Part shown: one piece after another, positions 14,888 to 18,330 of the stretch | How positions within the stretch are numbered: the first letter of the stretch is position 1 | Layout: every line of letters starts with the position of its first letter | From: CAZIRO01 sp964541595 | GTDB taxonomy: Bacteria; Acidobacteriota; HRBIN11 | Length of the DNA stretch: 18,330 nucleotides | Reading direction: 5' to 3' | Assembly: GCA_964541595.1 (NCBI GenBank) | Contig: CAZIRO010000040.1 | Location: 1-18,330 of the forward strand | The notes under the pieces: generated by a model | Told to the model about the DNA's origin: nothing | Databases searched by the model: none | What the model saw: the letters and a program-made list of their open reading frames with translations, nothing else | Position numbers and translations under genes: made by a program

Positions 14888-17704
14888 TCAGGACGATCCG
14901 TCGGGTGCCGGATCGCGCCAGGGTTTGCCCACGCGCGGTGGAAACGCCAGGGCGTCCCACGGTTGTTGCAGTGAGAGGTTGGGATTGTGCGCGGGATCGG
15001 TATAGAGTATGTGTCCCCACCGTTCCTTGAGCATCGCGATCTCTTTTTGCAACCGTGGATTGTCGATCGATTCGGCACCGCGACTCGCGCCACCGTGGTG
15101 GTACAGTTCCGCAAAAGGCGTCCAGATGATCCGATACCCCCTGGCCCGGATCCGCAGACAGAGATCCACATCGTTTAACGCGACGGCCCACCGTTCATCG
15201 AATCCCCCGACCTCGAGGAACACATCCCGACGCATAACCAGACACGCACCGGTCACCGCCGAAAAATTCCGCGTCAGCCAGTTTCTGCACCGCATACCCG
15301 GCCAGCCCCGCGGATGGTGATGATAAATGTGGCCGGCGACGCCACCGAGTCCCAATATGACGCCGGCGTGCTGGATCGTGTTGTCCGGATAGTACAGCAT
15401 GGCGCCCACCGCGCCGACTTCGGGACGCAGGGCGTGGCTGACGAGTTCTTCCAGCCAGTCGGGTGTAATGACTTCCATATCGTTATTGAGGAAACAGATC
15501 ACATCTCCGCGCGCGTGCATCACGGCAAAATTGTTGATGGCGGCGTAATTGAACGGATGGGGATAGGGAAGGACGCGGATGCGCGGGTTCCGCGCGATCT
15601 CCCGCAGATACGCTTGCGTATCCGGATCGTCCGAACCGTTATCGACCACAATGATCTCGTAGTTTGCATACGTCGATCGCTGCAGGATGCTCTCCAGACA
15701 GGGTTGCAGGAGATCGCGACGGTTACGCGTGGGGATCACGATACTGGTTAACGGTGCGGGATACGGAAGCGGATACCGGACGCGCCAAAAGAACCCCCGT
15801 ACCGGTATGATTTTTACCGACAGGCCCGTACGGTCGAAGTGGTCACACAGGGCCCTGTACTGTGCGGTACGCATGTTGAGTGTCTCCGTACTGTCAGGGG
15901 ACAGATCCGGGCGTGTTCGCCGATGGTACAGCACGTGGGGAATGTGCCGTACCCGGTCCGGAGTGGTCTGTTCCAGAATCCGAAGGTTCAAGTCCCACTC
16001 CAGTGCGCCTTCACATGTGCGACGAAATCCGCCGACCGATCGCATCCGGTCGGTACGGTACACGACAAGTCGGCCGATCATGTTCTGACCGTGCATCAGG
16101 TCCGGATCGAGATCGGGTTTGAAATCCGGATCCGAACGGACGCCCCGGTCATCGATACGGTCCTCATCCGAATACAGGAGTTCGGCATCGGGATGCCGGT
16201 TGATTTCCACAGCGGCCATATATAGCGCATGCGGCGGGAGAACGTCCTTCGGATCGAGCAGGGTGATCCACGTACCGGTCACCCGATCCAGAACGCGGTT
16301 CAGGGTGTCGGCCAGATTTTCGGATGGCGGTGTGAGCCACGTATGGATCTGCGCATATTCCGTCTGATAGGCCTGCAGTACCGAATGCACAGGAGAATTC
16401 CCAGGGTTGCTGCCGATGACCCACAGTTCCCAGTCCGGATAGATCTGTTGACACACCGACTCGATAGCCTGTCGCAGGCACGATTCCGAAGTATCCTGCA
16501 ACGGCATGAGTACGGAAAATTTCGGTCGTTGCGGGAGCCGATCAATGTGTGCACGGATCTGGGTGCGATCGGTCTCGGTCAGCGTGTCGTACAATCGGAC
16601 CCATCGCGCGTATGGACCGCCGTTCGTACCGGGTTCCGATACTTCCGGAGCCCGCCGACGGATTCGTCGCAGGAACTCGGCAATGTGCCGAAGCGGTGCG
16701 GTGATGCGCCAGCTGCGGGATTCGAGCAGCGAGGTGATGATCGCCTGGGCGTTCTCAATCTGCGCCTGCAGGCGGTGAATGTGGCGGATCAGTTCTCTTC
16801 GTTCGTTTTCTGCCGCTTGAAGTTCGGAAATCATTCGAAAGAGCAGGGAAGCACCGGTCATCTTGTCTCGGGACGGCAGGCGTGGTTCCAGTACCTCGAT
16901 AATGTCATACAGGATGGCTTCCTGAATCGCATCTTCCTCCTGGGCCGCCCGTGCCCGCAGTGCCAGGAATAGCGCCCGCGCCGGAAAGGGAATATCCCGG
17001 GCATTCGCCACGTCGGCCAGGGCAGTGCGGTGATGATGCAGTCCCGGATCCAGAAATGTTTCGATCTTCTTCCGGACACTGTCTTCCTGCAACGCTGCAT
17101 CGCGTCCCAGGAACGCCGCCAGCCGCCGGACCGCTTCAAGACCGTGGGTTATCAGGTCCTCGTAAAAGAGCGTGTATCGCGTGCGGCCCGCCGTATACCG
17201 CAGCGCATCCGCCATATAGGTCAGCCATAACTGACCGCTTTTTTCCGGTGAAAACCCGTCCCGACGGGCCAGAGAACGCGCCACATCGACCGGATTGCGC
17301 ACGCATATCACGTATCGGATCTCTCCCCAATCGGCCAGCACGGACTGCCAGAACGGCAAGAGCAAACACGTGCGGGGATCTTTCCATCCCCAGAGATCCG
17401 CCGTCGCAAAGTACGTTTGCAGTATCGCGTGGGCCTGTTGGCGCAGGTCCGCCAGTTCCGGTGCGGCTGCCCATCCCGGTGGAAAAAATGGCGGTTCGTG
17501 CCAGTTTCCACCGAGTCGTTCAAGGATCGCATCGTTCAGTTCCATGATGTCCTGCAGTTCCCAGTATCCCCGCGGATTGTCCTCCGTGGGTTCCAGAAGG
17601 CGGTCTTCGGGTCCCAGGTACACCCCCAGATGGTGGAGAATACCGGCAACCGCGGAAGTCCCGCTGCGGTGCATACCCAGTACACAGACGATCTGCCGGT
17701 TCAT
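14888..17704 (-). CDS. Sulfotransferase-like domain fused to two GT2 glycosyltransferase domains
   Basis: This is a 938-residue cytoplasmic or membrane-associated protein with three domains. Residues 1-250 resemble sulfotransferases: GMHRSGTS at 10-17 is the 5'-phosphosulfate loop and VRNPVDVARSL at 135-145 the 3'-phosphate region. A helical linker (about 285-350) contains SWRITAPLR, typical of multidomain polysaccharide glycosyltransferases. Residues about 395-640 are a GT2-like domain whose donor-binding acids are lost. Residues about 652-905 are an intact GT2 domain of the WbbL/rhamnosyltransferase type, with VVDNGSDD at 686-693, LNNDMEV at 739-745 and GGFDERWAVALNDVDLCLR at 833-851. It probably builds and perhaps sulfates a surface glycan. 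An ATG at 17716 is in frame, but GGAG 6 bp before the ATG at 17704 and the usual family start favour 17704. Confidence 0.9.
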   Translation of the reverse strand: MNRQIVCVLGMHRSGTSAVAGILHHLGVYLGPEDRLLEPTEDNPRGYWELQDIMELNDAILERLGGNWHEPPFFPPGWAAAPELADLRQQAHAILQTYFATADLWGWKDPRTCLLLPFWQSVLADWGEIRYVICVRNPVDVARSLARRDGFSPEKSGQLWLTYMADALRYTAGRTRYTLFYEDLITHGLEAVRRLAAFLGRDAALQEDSVRKKIETFLDPGLHHHRTALADVANARDIPFPARALFLALRARAAQEEDAIQEAILYDIIEVLEPRLPSRDKMTGASLLFRMISELQAAENERRELIRHIHRLQAQIENAQAIITSLLESRSWRITAPLRHIAEFLRRIRRRAPEVSEPGTNGGPYARWVRLYDTLTETDRTQIRAHIDRLPQRPKFSVLMPLQDTSESCLRQAIESVCQQIYPDWELWVIGSNPGNSPVHSVLQAYQTEYAQIHTWLTPPSENLADTLNRVLDRVTGTWITLLDPKDVLPPHALYMAAVEINRHPDAELLYSDEDRIDDRGVRSDPDFKPDLDPDLMHGQNMIGRLVVYRTDRMRSVGGFRRTCEGALEWDLNLRILEQTTPDRVRHIPHVLYHRRTRPDLSPDSTETLNMRTAQYRALCDHFDRTGLSVKIIPVRGFFWRVRYPLPYPAPLTSIVIPTRNRRDLLQPCLESILQRSTYANYEIIVVDNGSDDPDTQAYLREIARNPRIRVLPYPHPFNYAAINNFAVMHARGDVICFLNNDMEVITPDWLEELVSHALRPEVGAVGAMLYYPDNTIQHAGVILGLGGVAGHIYHHHPRGWPGMRCRNWLTRNFSAVTGACLVMRRDVFLEVGGFDERWAVALNDVDLCLRIRARGYRIIWTPFAELYHHGGASRGAESIDNPRLQKEIAMLKERWGHILYTDPAHNPNLSLQQPWDALAFPPRVGKPWRDPAPDGSS

Positions 17705-17760
17705 GGTGGGCTCCATGGTGCTGTGTCCAGGGGTTCAGGAAACTTTCGAAAGGCTTTTCG

Positions 17761-17789
17761 ATCATACCCGCAACGACCGTGCCGTGCAA
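17761..17789 (-). promoter_or_regulatory. Promoter of the sulfotransferase/GT2 gene
   Basis: On the minus strand TTGCAC (plus 17784-17789) and TATGAT (plus 17761-17766) are 17 bp apart. The leader to the ATG at 17704 is about 50 nt and contains the palindrome CTTTCGAAAG at 17743-17752. The TGTCCC tail of the repeat ends 14 bp upstream of the -35. Confidence 0.65.
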
Positions 17790-17801
17790 AACGAAGACAT
17801 T

Positions 17802-17871
17802 TTGGGATCGGGACAGGCCATGGGACATGCGCACCACCGGATCCACCGGTGTGCCGGTGGCCACCGGTCTC
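17802..17871 (-). repeat. Hairpin block plus TGTCCC tail, copy 3 (type A)
   Basis: The reverse complement is identical over 70 bp to 148-217, more than 17 kb away. It contains the same CCACCGG/CCGGTGG set (plus 17834-17840, 17843-17849, 17854-17860 and 17861-17867) and the 24-bp tail at 17804-17827. It points toward the sulfotransferase/GT2 gene. Confidence 0.9.
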
Positions 17872-17899
17872 CGGTCCCGGGTTCCGGGTGTCAGGTGTC
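17865..17899 (-). repeat. Short tandem 7-mer array
   Basis: Five 7-bp units are read on the minus strand: GACACCT, GACACCC, GGAACCC, GGGACCG and GAGACCG, entering the hairpin block in the same register as at 148-154. Beyond 17899 the sequence loses the period. Confidence 0.8.
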
Positions 17900-17903
17900 A
17901 GCG

Positions 17904-17941
17904 CATCCTGGACGGCCGTCTGGTACACCCCCTCCAGGATG
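17904..17941. repeat. Inverted repeat in unassigned DNA
   Basis: CATCCTGGA at 17904-17912 and TCCAGGATG at 17933-17941 form a perfect 9-bp inverted repeat around 20 nt, and GACGGCCGTC at 17911-17920 is itself palindromic. The stretch 17900-18012 has no supported gene. Reading frames cross it on both strands, but I recognise no family in either. Confidence 0.55.
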
Positions 17942-18012
17942 GGATCTCCGAATTGCTCTTCGAACGCTGGATAGACGGGACCACATCCAGCCTTTTTAAG
18001 CGTTACAACTTC

Positions 18013-18330
18013 ATGGTCGTCGAAAGCGGTCGTTTTGACGGCGCGCGCAATGTTCGGGTCTTTGGCTCCGTCGCCCGGGGGGAGGTGGATGAGACTAGCG
18101 ACATCGATCTGATCGTGTCGTTTGAACCTGGACGAAGTTTGCTCGATCATGCTGACCTGCTGTTGGAACTTGAAGCATTGCTCGGCTGCAGAGTCGATGT
18201 CGTCAGTGACCGGGGGATGAAATCTGGCACCGCGAAAGGATCCTTATAGAAATGAAATGTTCTGTTGCAAAAAAGGCACATTGCAAGGATAGAACGGGCG
18301 ATGTAGATATTTGTATGATAGCCGGAACCG
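18013..18330 (+). pseudogene. MntA-type nucleotidyltransferase (MNT domain), frameshifted
   Basis: The frame from ATG 18013 to the stop at 18249 encodes 78 residues of a minimal nucleotidyltransferase of the kind found as antitoxin in HEPN-MNT modules. GARNVRVFGSVARGE, then SDIDLIVSFEPGRSLLD and LGCRVDVV include the GS motif (18-19), the DxD acids (30 and 32) and a third acid (62). The frame then ends in SGTAKGSL, unlike the family. From about 18227 the neighbouring frame reads HRERILIEM, as expected for the family C-terminus, so one base appears lost; that frame stays open to the window end. The usual N-terminal helix of about 20 residues is also missing upstream of 18013. It is either a decayed gene or a sequencing/assembly error. 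No HEPN partner is visible before the window ends. Confidence 0.75.

Noticed and set aside
17779..18012. N-terminal extension of the MNT frame
   Set aside because: It translates the repeat element and hairpin block; nothing resembles the MNT N-terminal helix.
17901..18150. Minus-strand frame containing an EEQFGDPILEGVYQT stretch
   Set aside because: It looks somewhat protein-like, but I recognise no family, and it runs antisense to the MNT domain and into the repeat; too weak to call.

Overview
The window looks like part of a draft genome or MAG (there is a 10-N scaffold gap) of a fairly GC-rich, free-living bacterium, most likely from the FCB assemblage (Bacteroidota / Rhodothermota / Chlorobiota-like lineages). 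That placement is inferred from gene content: an atpD-atpC pair behind its own promoter and without the rest of the ATP synthase operon, a DUF5916 outer-membrane-type protein, a DUF2911 protein, a large PIG-L deacetylase with a ThuA-like C-terminal part, and a matching sodium:solute symporter. The promoters that can be read are of the TTGnnn/TATAAT kind rather than the divergent Bacteroidia type, which argues against a classical Bacteroidia member.

Layout. 1-319: tandem 7-mer repeats, a hairpin block and a promoter. 320-4688 (+): atpD, atpC and a large GT-C type membrane glycosyltransferase, closely spaced and probably one transcript. 4689-4956: intergenic repeats. 4957-7230 (+): DUF5916 protein, convergent with an M28 metallopeptidase (7252-8124, -), which is divergent from a YhcC-like radical SAM protein (8185-9165, +). 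9166-9379: 7-mer array and promoter. 9380-11883 (+): secreted PIG-L deacetylase interrupted only by the assembly gap, followed by a 57-residue membrane protein. 12074-12168: inverted repeat between convergent transcripts. 12164-14710 (-): DUF2911/TPR protein followed by the Na+/solute symporter. 14711-14887: promoter and repeat. 14888-17704 (-): a three-domain protein (sulfotransferase-like, degenerate GT2, intact GT2). 17705-18012: promoter, inverted copy of the window-start repeat, and unassigned DNA. 18013-18330 (+): a broken MntA-type nucleotidyltransferase.

The most notable feature is a family of composite intergenic elements. The fullest form has tandem 7-mers (consensus GACACCT), a CCGGTGG/CCACCGG block able to form alternative hairpins, and a 24-bp tail built of two 12-bp units that each start TGTCCC. 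The copies at the two ends of the window are identical over 70 bp in inverted orientation. Every 7-mer array, and all tails but one, point toward the start of the next gene, with a plausible sigma70-type promoter immediately downstream. This makes the element a candidate promoter-linked mobile repeat or operator.

Functionally the window mixes housekeeping energy metabolism (ATP synthase) with cell-envelope work (two glycosyltransferase-class proteins, an outer-membrane beta-barrel candidate, exported DUF2911 and PIG-L proteins) and solute uptake.
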